Shown here: one piece after another, positions 13,001 to 31,009 of the stretch | Position numbering within the stretch: the stretch's first letter is position 1 | How the letters are laid out: each line of letters begins with the position of its first letter | DNA from: Cristatella mucedo | Taxonomy: Eukaryota > Bryozoa > Phylactolaemata > Cristatellidae | NCBI GenBank assembly: GCA_009760855.2 | Contig: WPIO01000076.1 | Location: 550,001-614,000, forward strand | Direction of reading: 5' to 3' | DNA length: 64,000 nt | Program-made: the position numbers and the translations under genes | Notes under the pieces: generated by a model | The model's input: the letters and a program-made list of their open reading frames with translations, nothing else | What the model was told of the DNA's origin: nothing | The model's database searches: none

Positions 13001-16000
13001 TATCTTCTTTTAAAGTGCGGTCATGTCATGAGATGTCGTGACGTCATTCGGGAGTGAGTTCCAGGCTTTGGGACCATAAGTACTAAAGGCAGGGTCTCCA
13101 TAGGATTTGAGGTTGGTGCGATGCACAGCTAAACGGTTTGAGTCAGACGAGCAAGTGGTGCGATGCGTAACCTGCTCAGACAGTAGTTCTGATGCCAGTA
13201 GTCTGGAGCCAGAGAAGGAAGGAACCTAAAAGCAACTGACAAAACTTAGAAGTCGATACGCTGCTTGATTAGAACCCAGTGCAGATTGTCAAGAGTGGTA
13301 TAATGTGGCAACTGTGACAGACAAGCTTAGCTGTAGAATTTTCAACCAACTGTAAGGGCCTTACGGCAATCGCAAGAAAACCTGCAAGCTTAAGTCCTTC
13401 CTTCCTTCCTTCCTTCCTTCCTTCCTTCCTTCCTTCCTTCCTTCCTTCCTTCCTTCCTTCCTTCCTTCCTTCCTTCCTTCCTTCTTTCATTCCTTCCTTC
13501 TTTCCTTCCTAACTTCCTGTTTTTTCTATCCTAGCAATGTTGCTGCAGAAACCTTGTGAAACATCTGAGCCTCCGATGCTTATTAGGTGTTGCAAGACGT
13601 GTCAAAGAGCATGCAAAGCTAGTTGAAAGGTTAAGCACACCTGTGTGAAGGTGCTTGTGCGCTGGCGGGCATGCTTGTTAACGCGACCACGAATTGGACC
13701 GAGCTCTAAGAAATCGCCTGACTAGTTGCTTTTATCATCGCAGTACTAAAACGTCGCTCGTACTGAGTAGCAGATGCTTGCTCTCCCGGCTTTAGGCATC
13801 GCCGTAGCTTTCGGCATTCAGCCCTGAGCATCCGTATGTCCGTACTGCTTATCAGTAAGCGCGTATATGAAGCTACTTATCTGCATCATCAGTAAGTGCG
13901 TATCTGCGCTAGCATGGCTCTGGCCAAAGGAGACTGGTCTGTGCAGATATCGATAGGTGGCGATCGACAAGCATCGGCAGGTTTTTCTTTCATCATCATT
14001 GCTTCTCTCAGCAAACCCTGGCTGCACCACAATCAGCAGGGGCCGGCGGCAGGGGGGGGGGGGGGCTCCGTGGGGGTAGAAGCATCGTTTCGGAGCATCG
14101 CCTCCGAGCTTGTCATTTGTTTTGTCAGCACCACTTTCCTCCGAAGGATTGATCCACGTAACTGCTAAGCAACTAACAGGCATGGCTTAATGACTAGGGC
14201 CAAATTGAATCTCCAAGCTGGCTCAGGGGGAATGCATCTGGTCAAGCGTTGCTGGATCGTTTGTATAATCCTGTGTTAGGTAAATTCAATCGTTTGTAAA
14301 CAAAAAATTCCCCGGATCCAAGTGCTTTGTGTTTAGCAGATGCTGACTGGTGACTTTCTTTTGCTTCTCTTAGTCTCATTCGGACTTCCTACGGTTTGGA
14401 TCATCAGCGCCGTCGTGAAATTGCCTTTTGCAGGTCTTTGCAAGCATGAGCTACACCATAAAGTCGAGGCGCAGAGCAATCTCATAGACAAGCTGCGAGA
14501 GGAGTGCCGTCGGCAGGCATCCATCATCGAGTCCACGTCGGGGAAGCACAGGTTTGAAACCCAAAAGTTCTGGCAGTTTCAGTCAACCTTCGATCAATTT
14601 CATTTCAGCCTAGCATGTCATGGCAGCATAGTAACATACATCGGTGACACTGACAAAGGCTAGTTGAGCTCTTTAACTCGATGAGCTATATGTACCTACG
14701 GAATCGGTGCTCTCACGTGGCGGCTCCCGGCTTTCTCACTTTCTGGCGCCGGGCAGCCCTCCCTTATTGACCCTTATCCACAAAGCAACCCCTGAAGTCT
14801 TTCAGTGACTTAATTTGAATGACCTAACAGCTTTCCCTTTCTTGACTGCAGTTTAAAAAAAGAACCTGCAAACCTGCTCCTCACGCTCCATCTGTGGGGA
14901 TTGTTTTTTATATACTTATGCATGCTGACACTGCGAATGCCATCACTAGCAATGGACAGGCATCCTTTTCACCGTGTGTAAAGTAACTCGAACGATATGT
15001 AGTTCTCATGGGGTACTATTTAAGCATAAAAATATTATTATTATTGTTATCGTAAAAAATAGTGATCTCCATTTTTGCCTTGTTAACGAAGACATCGTCT
15101 TAAGTTTGTTCACAAGTTTAATTGCTGCATTAGTTGTGCTGGTGACAGTGCGTTGTGTGGACACTACTGCCAACGGAAGATAAAGAAACAAGTCGAGAAG
15201 CTTTTTGGAAATTGCAAATTGGAAATTGAGTGAAGCCTGAAATTTCTGCTTATAAAGATGAAGTGCTCATCTTCAGTCATTGCCAGTGGAAAATGCTTCA
15301 GAAAATGCTCCACTATCGATTTAAGCTATTTATAGCTCTGTTCTCTAGTAGCAGCCTCTGCTTTTGGTCGTGCAATCGTGAAAGTGTACTGATGCTGCAA
15401 TTTGTTAAGCAGTCGTTCTTCCTTACTAGGACGCAAACTCGGCAAATGCGGAAAAATGCTAAATCGTTGACTGACCAGCTGAGCTCAGCACAGCAAGCCA
15501 TTCAACGGCTTAATCAGCAAATAACAGAACATGTCCGAGTGCACGACCATCTGCGCGATCGTATTGCCGAATCGGACGGATCAGTGCAGCAGCTCACGCA
15601 CCAGGTAACACGGTGCTGCTTTGGTCTGAGCACACCGTACCATCCAGCCTTATGTCTGCTCTGCTGCAGGTCGTAGCATCTGACTTGCTCCTTGAACCTC
15701 TAATTTAGGAAGTTATATATTATAATCATATGTGACAAAGTGCTTTTTGACGTTGCTATGCAACCTTGAGCACAGTTGGCAGCATAATCTTATTTGTTTG
15801 AAAGTGCTTAGCCCTGTGTTTAGTCATCCATGTGAAGTTTAAAGGTATAGTGCTGTTCATGTGATGCGCATAGTATATATATACCTGTATCTGCACATGC
15901 CTATTGTGATCATTTATTATGGAGTGGCTAGGTAGTTCCCATTTTCAAACTAAGTGGACAGACGTTGGAGAGTTGAAAACAAAAAGCAAAAATTGTCGTA

Positions 16001-18115
16001 GCAACTAATGCTGTAATGATCACTTGGTTCCTGCCTGTTGGCATCTATGGATCTAAATTTTCACTTGCGCTTTCACTTTACTTTCACTTCACTTTCGATT
16101 TATCAATCTCTTGGGTCGATCTGAATCAAAGTACGCACTACCACTGACTCTTCGATCATGCTTCCTTTGCGCAAATGTCTAGTGCCTACAAAGAGATTGA
16201 GTTCTCTCTGAAGGCACTATATCAAATGTATTATTATTATTATTAATGTTGGTATTACAGCAAAGCAGAAACTGATTAGAATAAAGCTATGAGAACTCGG
16301 CGGCCCGAACACGAATGCAGAAAATGTAACAGGTAATTTGAACGTAATGGTCCTTTGAAGCTCGACCACCACATTTTGTAACCCAGTTCATTATTATCAA
16401 TTATAAAATACCGTATTTTAAGCTTTCTGGACACTTTGAAGTGTTATGGACAATTCGATTTCATATAGTGTATCACTTTCTCAGTAGTGCAACTGAAATA
16501 GGCAAATTGAATGTATAAAACTATTGACATGTAATCACTTCGTTGTTCTAAGAACTTGGAAGGAAGCACTCTGCTATCATCCTGTTAAGCAGGACAGAAA
16601 ATGGGCTCGTAAAATGCCGAATTCCCAAGGCATTTGGTTGCATCCATTCAAGGCCGTGGACTCACCCTCTCTCCCCATGTTCAGGCTACATGCCTGCTTC
16701 TGTCCGACATCCTTGCATGTTGTCAGTTGAAGCTTGGATCATTCTGTCTATTTTGCCTTGGTAACATGGGTGGTACTTTATGAAATGATCTCCACTTGCT
16801 GCCGAAAAATGAACAAACCGAGCAACAGTCACTGGCCGCTTCGACGGGCAGCCTGCGGCCCACTGTGTGCGGCCCACTGTGGCTGCTACGTTCGCTCCCC
16901 TCTCTCTCTCTTTGCTGTGGTTGGCGACACCGGACGGGCTCCTAGACGCTTGGCACAGCGAGGCCACCCCGATGTGCTATCATCACACTCCCTTCGAATG
17001 CTCGTTTACTCCAGCCTGCAGCTTCCGGTGTGGCTCTGCTCGACGGCGCGGCGGCACCGCAGGGCGTGTACCTGTTGCTCTGCACGCCACCAAGGAAGGA
17101 GTGGCCGCGCTGCTGCTCGGAGCAGGAGAAATTCTGCACGCGCTCTATTGAATCATTTTTTTCGTGCATACGTCACATCGGCTACCGTGGCGCTGCCACG
17201 TGACCATCGTATCAGGAGCACGTGGTGCTTGCTGTGTGATTTGAGCGTCCAAGAAGCCGAGTTCTGCGCTCAGCTGCTCATTTCGCTCGCGTGGACGAAG
17301 CACCTAGTGTCACATGGTGCCGCACCCCCATCTTCTTCTTCGGGCTCAGCAACGTCCGACACTCGCTCGTGCGCTTGATCGCGTGTCGGCAGCGCTTGTG
17401 CGTAAGATAGGGTGGCTGGCTGGTGCACGGGCACGTGCACCAGCCAGCAGATGCAGATCACGATCTGCAGATCATGATCTGATGCAGTGATCTGATCTGA
17501 TGCAGTGATCTGATCTGATGCATCTGCAGTGGGTGGCATCTGCTGGCTTGGTGCAGCATGCCCGTGCACCAGCCAGCAGATGCACGTGCATGCTGCACGG
17601 GCGAGGAAGCCAAGGCCCGAGACGGACGCCAAAGAGCTTTTTCCTGTAGGAAATGGCCATCGCGAATAGGTGTGAAAATGCTAATCACGTATCGTGTAGC
17701 TCGAACTCATACCCCTAGAGCCACCCGAGCTGCCATCTGCCACGTGGCATCTGCAGATCTGAACCCTGCGCGAAAAATTGTTCTGAGGACGTTTGTTCTT
17801 CTCTATCGTTGCTGCATATATTTCCAGAGTAACCAGCTGCACTCGACAAATCAGGAGCTGTCGAGAGAGCTCGAGATCCTGAACAACGAAATCAGACTGC
17901 TCAGAGTGTACGCTGCTAACGGCGGCGATGCTGCTGTGCGCAGTGGTGCAGCCAGCGTTCAGGGCGCTCAGCGGCAGCCTGCGCCTCGACCCTCGGGTAT
18001 GATCAATGACATCCTAGCGGCTCTGTCAAGCGACATGGCCGATCAAGACAGGACGCTGCAGAACGGTATCCTGATACTGCGGCAAGCCGCAGCCAACAGT
18101 CACGATCCATCGTGA
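6456..18115 (+). CDS. Coiled-coil protein gene, 3' part (six exons)
   Basis: Six exons (6456-6572, 11956-12084, 12574-12706, 14434-14551, 15430-15604, 17828-18115) join without a frame break. Every boundary has AG/GT, and phases run 0,0,1,2,0. The joined product is about 320 residues ending in TGA. Almost all of it is charged heptad-like coiled coil (for example RLRHEVDALRRRLDAAEH, SLTDQLSSAQQAIQRLNQQ, NQELSRELEILNNEIRLLR). A short Gly/Ala/Pro linker follows, then an amphipathic C-terminal stretch (MINDILAALSSDMADQDRTL). No catalytic motif or membrane segment is seen. The style resembles centrosomal or ciliary coiled-coil proteins, but I cannot name the family. The start lies upstream: the first exon seen begins in phase 0 without a start context, so one or more 5' exons are missing. 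Introns are filled with LINE and SINE debris. Confidence 0.85.
7275..7565. mobile_element. Foldback element with 12-mer repeat arms
   Basis: The left arm (7278-7382) carries about eight variants of ACGATTCATCC. The right arm (7502-7559) carries the inverse GGATGAATCGTC about four times. The core has GGGGTTTGGGGTTTAGGG at about 7458-7475. It sits inside a LINE copy and has no coding capacity. Confidence 0.7.
8043..8195 (+). mobile_element. tRNA-derived SINE, family 1, inserted in a LINE
   Basis: Perfect A box TGGTCCAGCGG (8055-8065) and B-box-like GGGCTCGAGCC (8105-8115). The tail (gaagcgcctggatagagat, ttagttctcttggggcgct) resembles the LINE tail. Flanked by the direct repeat ACAATG (8037-8042 and 8196-8201), a short target-site duplication. 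Confidence 0.8.
8402..8455. repeat. (TTA)n/(TAG)n tail microsatellite
   Basis: Trinucleotide run at the 3' end of the preceding LINE. Confidence 0.9.
8610..8690 (+). mobile_element. SINE/LINE 3' tail remnant
   Basis: aaaatgccttgacagacatt, then tagttctctcgatgctatat and (TTA)n. This is the same tail architecture as the 8043 SINE. Confidence 0.45.
9375..9482 (+). mobile_element. 5'-truncated LINE 3' end
   Basis: ccattcgatcgtgtttcctt, then gcagcaaatgtatagcacc, the tail hairpin and (TTA)n. Only the last 100 bp of the LINE family is present. Confidence 0.7.
9490..11590. other. Intron of the coiled-coil gene, no gene
   Basis: Holds a C-run at 9755-9769, a (CTG)n tract at 10025-10059 and otherwise unassigned sequence. 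The minus-strand poly-Ser ORF across the CTG tract is not credible. Confidence 0.4.
10025..10059. repeat. (CTG)n trinucleotide repeat
   Basis: About 11-12 uninterrupted units. Confidence 0.95.
11600..11702 (+). mobile_element. SINE/LINE 3' tail remnant
   Basis: tgtgagggcgctatgcaaat followed by an AT-rich (TTA)-like run. Confidence 0.4.
11956..12084 (+). CDS. Coiled-coil gene, exon
   Basis: 43 codons, phase 0 at both ends. The acceptor is ccaccacag and the donor GAG|gtgctg is weaker than the others. It encodes the helix AVDRLRHEVDALRRRLDAAE and then KLVTENQRLEKE. Confidence 0.85.
12574..12706 (+). CDS. Coiled-coil gene, exon
   Basis: 133 bp with acceptor ctcgctacag and strong donor A|gtgagt, leaving one base. 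It encodes LAAAKMTFTNLQHDRNDE and MASRLEQRERELTSQLQASE. A LINE 3' end begins immediately after the donor. Confidence 0.85.
12708..13370 (-). mobile_element. LINE 3' end with C-terminal ORF2 remnant
   Basis: Reverse orientation. It starts with (AAT)n and the tail hairpin, then the tandem 'gtgtcaacatgc' region, then the coding remnant equivalent to ...SPDLTTFKK and KAWNSLP. It sits directly after the 12706 splice donor. Confidence 0.7.
13396..13512. repeat. (TTCC)n tetranucleotide repeat
   Basis: About 108 bp of near-perfect CTTC units, becoming imperfect at the right end. The KEGR-repeat ORF on the opposite strand is an artefact of it. Confidence 0.95.
13520..14433. other. Intron sequence, no feature beyond a G-run
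   Basis: G-run at 14053-14066. No exon or repeat family is recognised. Confidence 0.35.
14434..14551 (+). CDS. Coiled-coil gene, exon
   Basis: 118 bp that accepts one carried base and leaves two. The acceptor is ccttttgcag and the donor CACAG|gtttga. It encodes KHELHHKVEAQSNLIDKLRE and CRRQASIIESTSGKH. Confidence 0.85.
14960..15055 (+). mobile_element. SINE/LINE 3' tail remnant
   Basis: taaagtaactcgaacgatat, then gtagttctcatggggtacta and (ATT)n. Confidence 0.4.
15430..15604 (+). CDS. Coiled-coil gene, exon
   Basis: 175 bp that accepts two carried bases and ends in phase 0. The acceptor is cttactag and the donor CACCAG|gtaaca. It encodes TQTRQMRKNAKSLTDQLSSA and a Gln-rich helix ending in VQQLTHQ. 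Confidence 0.88.
16060..16255 (+). mobile_element. LINE 3' end fragment
   Basis: gatcatgcttcctttgcgca, then the tail hairpin (agagattgagttctctctga) and (ATT)n. Confidence 0.6.
17414..17605. repeat. Cluster of palindromes and repeats (hairpin block)
   Basis: 17416-17429 and 17434-17447 form a perfect 14-bp inverted repeat (CTGGCTGGTGCACG / CGTGCACCAGCCAG) with a 4-nt loop. GCACCAGCCAGCAGATGCA occurs twice, near 17438 and 17566. Between them lie tandem TGATCTGATCTGATGCAG units. Confidence 0.85.
17828..18115 (+). CDS. Coiled-coil gene, terminal exon with stop
   Basis: The acceptor is atatttccag, phase 0. There are 95 codons followed by TGA. It begins SNQLHSTNQELSRELEILNN, passes a Gly/Ala/Pro linker and ends LRQAAANSHDPS. 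Additional phase-0 exons could lie between 15605 and 17827. Confidence 0.88.
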   Translation, partial: SNQLHSTNQELSRELEILNNEIRLLRVYAANGGDAAVRSGAASVQGAQRQPAPRPSGMINDILAALSSDMADQDRTLQNGILILRQAAANSHDPS

Positions 18116-18428
18116 GGTCGGCAGGAAGAAACCCATTGAAGCTGTCGGATGCTTCCATGAAGTTAGTGGCGCACACTTTTTACTGAACCATAGTAGCAAG
18201 CTGCCAAGCTAAGCCTCGAGTTTGGTCGCTTGCTAGATATGCAAGACGTTTCCCCTGCGTGACAGCAATGCTCACATGGCTGACAATCTTAGAAAATCTT
18301 AGCTGGCCTCATACGGCATCTTTTGTTTTTACTAGATCTGCCCCAGACTTGCGAGTGGGTTTGCATTTCCAGCCGCAGCCTCTAATTGTACTTGCTTGTC
18401 ATGCCTTCTTGGCAGAATGTGGATTTCC

Positions 18429-18434
18429 AATAAA
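18429..18434 (+). terminator. Poly(A) signal AATAAA of the coiled-coil gene
   Basis: An exact AATAAA lies about 310 bp after the TGA at 18115, on the same strand and in otherwise unique sequence. Confidence 0.6.
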
Positions 18435-18654
18435 CAATACAATACCTTGTCCAGTAATGAAGCTGTTTAACAGCCAATTGTCACTGAAATCAGTACATAC
18501 CGAACTTTGGCATCAATCGCACACTGATGCTTGCTGAACTTGTCTTTTGAGTTTTTTTATAAGTTGTAGTGGTACTTGACTGATGTACTTGTTTTACTGT
18601 TTCCTCCGTTAGAGTGAAGTCATTTAAATCTAACTCATAGGCTGCTAGGTCCTG

Positions 18655-18812
18655 CCCAAGGGTGAGGCGCTCACCCTTTATGACCCAGGTCGTGGATTCG
18701 AGTCCTGAAGTGTGCGATCCTTGTATCATTTATTGGCCACTGCAAGCAGTGGTGATAGCCGCTAAGCCTCTTCTGCTGCTAAATAAATGAAGCTTTTAAA
18801 TAAGCCAACATT
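18655..18812 (+). mobile_element. tRNA-derived SINE, family 2
   Basis: B box GATTCGAGTCC at 18695-18705, then ttattggccactgcaagcag and tggtgatagccgctaagcct. It ends in aaataaatgaagcttttaaa. It lies just downstream of the coiled-coil gene's poly(A) signal. Confidence 0.7.
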
Positions 18813-18879
18813 TTTATTTTATTTATTGATCTACTTACTAATAGTACCCCATGTGTGCGGTCCCACTCACAACAAAAGT

Positions 18880-20515
18880 TACACTCGATCAAATGTCCTC
18901 TTTTCTATTGTATGCTGTCAACTTCTATGATAACAAAATCTTGCACGCCAGACCACGTCTGCAGTTTTCGTCCCGCTCGGTATCAAAAACATCTGTGAAT
19001 CGCTCAATCTTCAGACCATAGATATAGATACTGTCTGCAAAAATATATCTTCCCTAGCCCCTTTTGCTCAATCTGCCATCCAGCCTCAGTCACCGGAATG
19101 CTTCAACGCAACGCCTGCCGATGTTCTGGATGAGTTTGCTCCTCTGACTGAGCATATTGTATGCCCATGTCCAGATGGTCTTTGGTTTACTACAGGCGTT
19201 ACAACTTGCTAGGAATACTTAGCACAAGCTTTAGAAAACATTTAAAAGATATTTTGACTAGTGTCAAAACTATTGTAGTTCGTACCAATCCATCCTAGCT
19301 AGGGTCAAGAGTAGCTTCCATTAAAACTTAGTGGAATCGCCGATATAAAACCCAAGATTGCTTATATCGACTATCACCACTCTCGGGTCAGCACCTTACC
19401 GAGGTGTACTTGTGGCGATCTAGCCGAACGTTTTCTAGCTTCTTGGTCAGCAAGATAACTAAGATCAGACAGTCTATCACTAAGGTACAATTAAGATCGG
19501 ACAGTGCATCACTCACGGTACAATTAAGACCGGACACTCCATCACTCAGGGTACATCCTCACTGGACTCACTTAGCCACCGCTCCCTGCTGCTGTACCTC
19601 AACGTGCGTCTTCGAGCCTGCCACTAGTGACCTCGTCTCGAAGTTCATTTTCCATTCTGAGAAGACTACTAGCCCTCCAACTAAAGGTGTTCCTTTCTCA
19701 TTGCACAAGAAGAAAACTGCTGCCCCAGCCTTGGCGTCACAAACTATACTTCTCCTGAGATATCCTTAATCTCGGATCTTATTTTGCCACAGAGGCTGTT
19801 GTTGGGCCACTCAAGAACGATCAGAAAGCTGTTCAAAACACTTTCACCAAAATCAATGTTTAAGGTGCATTTCAAAAGACAAACCTGTTAGAAAGGCAAT
19901 CTGAAGTTTTAATGACCGTGCATAAAAGCTTTAAAAACAATGATTGCCACATCACACCACTTCTCATCGACCTGCACTTGCTCCCAGTCAAGCAGCGCAT
20001 TGACTTCAAGGCTTTGTCACTCACTTTTAGGTCCCTTCATTATTTGGCTCCAGCCTACCTATCAGATCTACTCCCCCAACAGGCTAAGCATCGTACCACC
20101 CACTTTTCGGAATGTAATTGTTTACCTAAACCTCCTACAAACCTCAAATCCTTTGGAGACCGTGCCTTCAGTTCGTATGCTCCTAAAGCCTGGAACCCAC
20201 TCCCGACTTGCATCACAACATCCCCTGACTTGACGACATTTAAAAAGAACTTAAAAACACATCTATTTATGACAGCATTTAGTGGGTCCTTGTGATTCGT
20301 CCTTCGCGTGCTTATGTGTGCTGACACTGTGCATACTGCCACTAACCACATTTGCATGCTGACCTTATGCATGTTACCCCTAACCATGTTATTCTTGTTT
20401 GTCGAGCATGCTACCAATAACCATTCGATCGTATTTCCTTTGCAGCAAATGTAAAACGCCTAGAAAAAGATTTGAGTTCTCTGAGGGCTCTTTATCAAGT
20501 CTTATTATTATTATT
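18880..20515 (+). mobile_element. L2/CR1-like LINE with readable C-terminal domain
   Basis: The region around 18880-19780 matches ORF2 linker sequence also found at 36180-36620 and 37540-37990. From 19912 to 20295 a 127-codon open frame carries the family C-terminus: TPLLIDLHLLPVKQRIDFKA, LAPAYLSDLL, FGDRAFSSYAPKAWNPLP and TSPDLTTFKKNLKTHLF. This arrangement is typical of L2/CR1-group ORF2 3' ends. The tail hairpin and (TTA)n end at 20515. Upstream stops and deletions show it is inactive. Confidence 0.82.
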
Positions 20516-20869
20516 ACGCAGGCCGTGTCTGACCCGGAAGTAAGCCGGAAGCAATGTATCTGCAAATAAAAAAAAAACTATATTGAGATTGACTCATCAT
20601 CCGTCTGAAGGTCGACATCACAGCCATTGGTAAATCAAAAGACAGCTAACGCTGTCACGATGACATGCTGATCGGTCCATCCGGTCTCGTTATCGGATAG
20701 CTATAAAATCTGGGTGGGATATACCAGTTTTGGAGATTACTCCACAAGCCTTACCATTCTCGGATCATGCACTGTTAAGAAGTCCACTGTAGACAAGTAG
20801 ATCACCTCCGCTCACTCTCCCTACTGCTGCTTCTATCAAAGAAACCGAGACTAGTGGTGGTAGGCCAGC

Positions 20870-21962
20870 TAAACTTGTAAATCAAAACTTCAAACTAGCT
20901 AATAAGTTCCAGTCAGGTTTTACAGCTAATCACTCTACTCAGTCAGCACTGCTTCGTATGTATAATGACCGTCTCGGGAAAGCTGACGTAGATCGACTCT
21001 CTGCTACTTTTGCTGGGTCTCAAGGCAGCGTTTGATGCCATTGATCAAAAGGTTTTTCTTGCGCACCTGTCATCTTGCCTGGACATCACTGGCTGCTCAC
21101 TGCACTACTAAGGTGTGGGTATCATCATCTGTGCGAGAATTCAGAGAATGGTTGTCAGTGGTCAATCGGTGAGCCTTAAAATAGGGATTCTCCCGGAATC
21201 TATTGCAGGTCCGTGTATGTCCACAATTAATTGAATTTCACTCGCGAGCGAGCACACAGACACACACTCGCTCTCCCTCTTACCGATGTAATCGGCAAGC
21301 ACAACCTAGGTTTTAATTTGTAGGCATGTGCCTGTGCTTTGATACCTCCCAGCCTTCCAGAACATCAATCTCTCAGAACTTTCTTGCAGCATGCATCCCT
21401 GACATTCACACTTGGATGGCAGCAAACTTTTGAAATTAATTTACGATGAAAACCAACTTAATGCATTTCGGTCACACCTCGAATTACTAGGAAATTAGAA
21501 AGTCCGACACCTCAATTAGTTCCAGCAAGCATATCTCATGCAGCCTCTGCATGGAATCGGGCTGTTCTGTATGTAAGAAAGTGACCTTTTGATAAATGAA
21601 AGCACAAGCTCCACTCAAGTATTTGTACTTTCAGCTGTGTTACATTTCAAACAACTAGCTTCTGCCTAGATATGGAATCTAGCCAAATAGCCCTCATGGA
21701 CTGGTCTGGTCAGTGGATTTCAGTCACTTCTATTTATCGACTGGCATAACATCACGTAAAAAAAATTCGCCTCTTCCTCGGTATTCTCCATTCATGTGAA
21801 TTTCCTTTGTGTGCTTATGCGTCCTGAAATTGTGCATGTGATCATTAACCATTTGACTGACATCCTTCTTAGCAAATGGGAAGTGCCGATGGGAAGTGCC
21901 GAAAACGAGATTCAATTATGAGGTGCCATACAATTTTTTTACTATTACTATTATTATTATCT
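20870..21962 (+). mobile_element. Second decayed LINE copy (RT region plus tail)
   Basis: FKLANKFQSGFTANHSTQSA precedes the RT palm region, followed by frameshifted motif A (AAFDAIDQ-like). Later decayed blocks include SLLQHASLTFTLG. It ends in agattcaattatgaggtgcc and (TTA)n. Confidence 0.7.
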
Positions 21963-22205
21963 ACTTCAGCCTATAAACTTCTAATAAAAACCACATTATT
22001 TCCAAACGATCTTCTCAGACAGCTCTGGTAAACCATGTTTTATTTTACACTTTGAAAAAGCTGCTGCAAGCCGCAGAGAACGTCCGTAACCAAAATTTAC
22101 TGCTATACCACCTGCTTATAGTTACATAAAAACACAACCAGCAGCTAGCAAACTAGTATGCCGTTTTAGCACAAGAACCAAACTTATAGAACGGAAAAAA
22201 TGACA

Positions 22206-22211
22206 TTTATT
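22206..22211 (-). terminator. Poly(A) signal AATAAA of ERH
   Basis: TTTATT on the plus strand gives AATAAA on the minus strand, about 210 bp beyond the ERH stop codon. Confidence 0.6.
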
Positions 22212-22420
22212 TCACTTAACACTAAGAAGACAAACCAAGTATTGCGGCTCTGAGGTCAAACGTATGAACACGTCGATAGATCCCACGCATATCAACTTGA
22301 TTAAACGTTACAGAAAACCAGCTTGCTTGTAATTCACACAGCCTGGTGTACCAGTGTTTATCTAACGACAAAGTAAGAATCAGGAACCGGCATACACAAC
22401 CTGGTAGCAAATGCAAGTCA

Positions 22421-29984
<7,564 letters not shown>

Positions 29985-30639
29985 CTCAGCGGCGTCGGAA
30001 TTGCCGCTACGACTCATTTAACGTCTATTAACGTTGCGCGTAGGCCAAGAGAGCGGCACGGTTTAAGCCGCTCCACGTGCGCCCGACCACCGAGAATGGC
30101 CGGAACGCCGACTGTTTATGGCGCCGCCGATCTAAACGAACGAACGTCATAGGTCAAACCGCCCGCAGCGGCTTGAAATACGTTCTACAACGGTCCGGTG
30201 GAAAAAATTTAGCATGAAAATCTAAAAGTCTAGCCTTACAAGTGGTTGCAGTTCGGAAAGAACTGATATCGGCGAGCTAAGGACTACCCGACGGTTCGGC
30301 GGCTCAAGCACGAGCGGAAATGCGATGCGGCCTCGACCTTTGCGCGGTTGCATCGCTATGGCCGATCCCACTGGTCGAGCCAATTACTAGCGCCGCGATC
30401 TGGATCTCGCCTTGCACTTCTTGGTTTACCCCTGAGGTCTCCCTTATTTGCTGACGTTGCTGAAAGGATGCCGAAGCTGAAAAAAAGTGTTTCGGCTTTA
30501 ATTTTATTGGTGTAATATACAATTAATGCTGTGCCTCAAACCATGCAATTCGATCTCAAACGATACCGCATCCCTCCTAATCTCTCCCCTCCTCAGCTAG
30601 CAGACCGGCCAGGCGGCTCTAACCAGGCCAGCAGCTTTC

Positions 30640-30800
30640 TGTACAAAAGCTCTAAGGAAAGCATGATCAAATGATAAGTGGTAGCGTGCACAATAATAAA
30701 AATAATACATTCGCGTAGCCCCTCAGAGAATTTAAATCTCTTTCTAGGCACTATATTTGCTGTTAAGAAAGCATGATCGATTGGTTGTCGCATTACTGCG
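30640..30800 (-). mobile_element. LINE tail fragments, two adjacent
   Basis: Two partial copies of the reverse-oriented LINE tail (gaaagcatgatcaaatgata at 30657; ctcagagaatttaaatctct at 30722) lie head to tail. Confidence 0.6.
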
Positions 30801-31009
30801 GCTCCAGCGGTGGCAGTTCTTAGCTCGGACGTGAGCGTTTAACGAGACTCTCCGATTATTGTTCTTACACGTACATCTATGCGAGCTGGCTGAATCACCA
30901 CAGTTGTGGGACTGCTGCTTCGGCGGACAGCATCCCCTACATCATAGGCCGGACGCGCGTCCACTGTCAGACCACCTGCTGCATGTGGGGCCTACATTAG
31001 TGGCCGAAT

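Noticed and set aside
13269-13490. Lys-Glu-Gly-Arg repeat ORF
   Set aside because: Artefact of the (TTCC)n repeat.
19912-20295. Host gene of 127 codons
   Set aside because: The sequence is the C-terminus of L2/CR1-like ORF2, repeated throughout the window and followed by the LINE tail.
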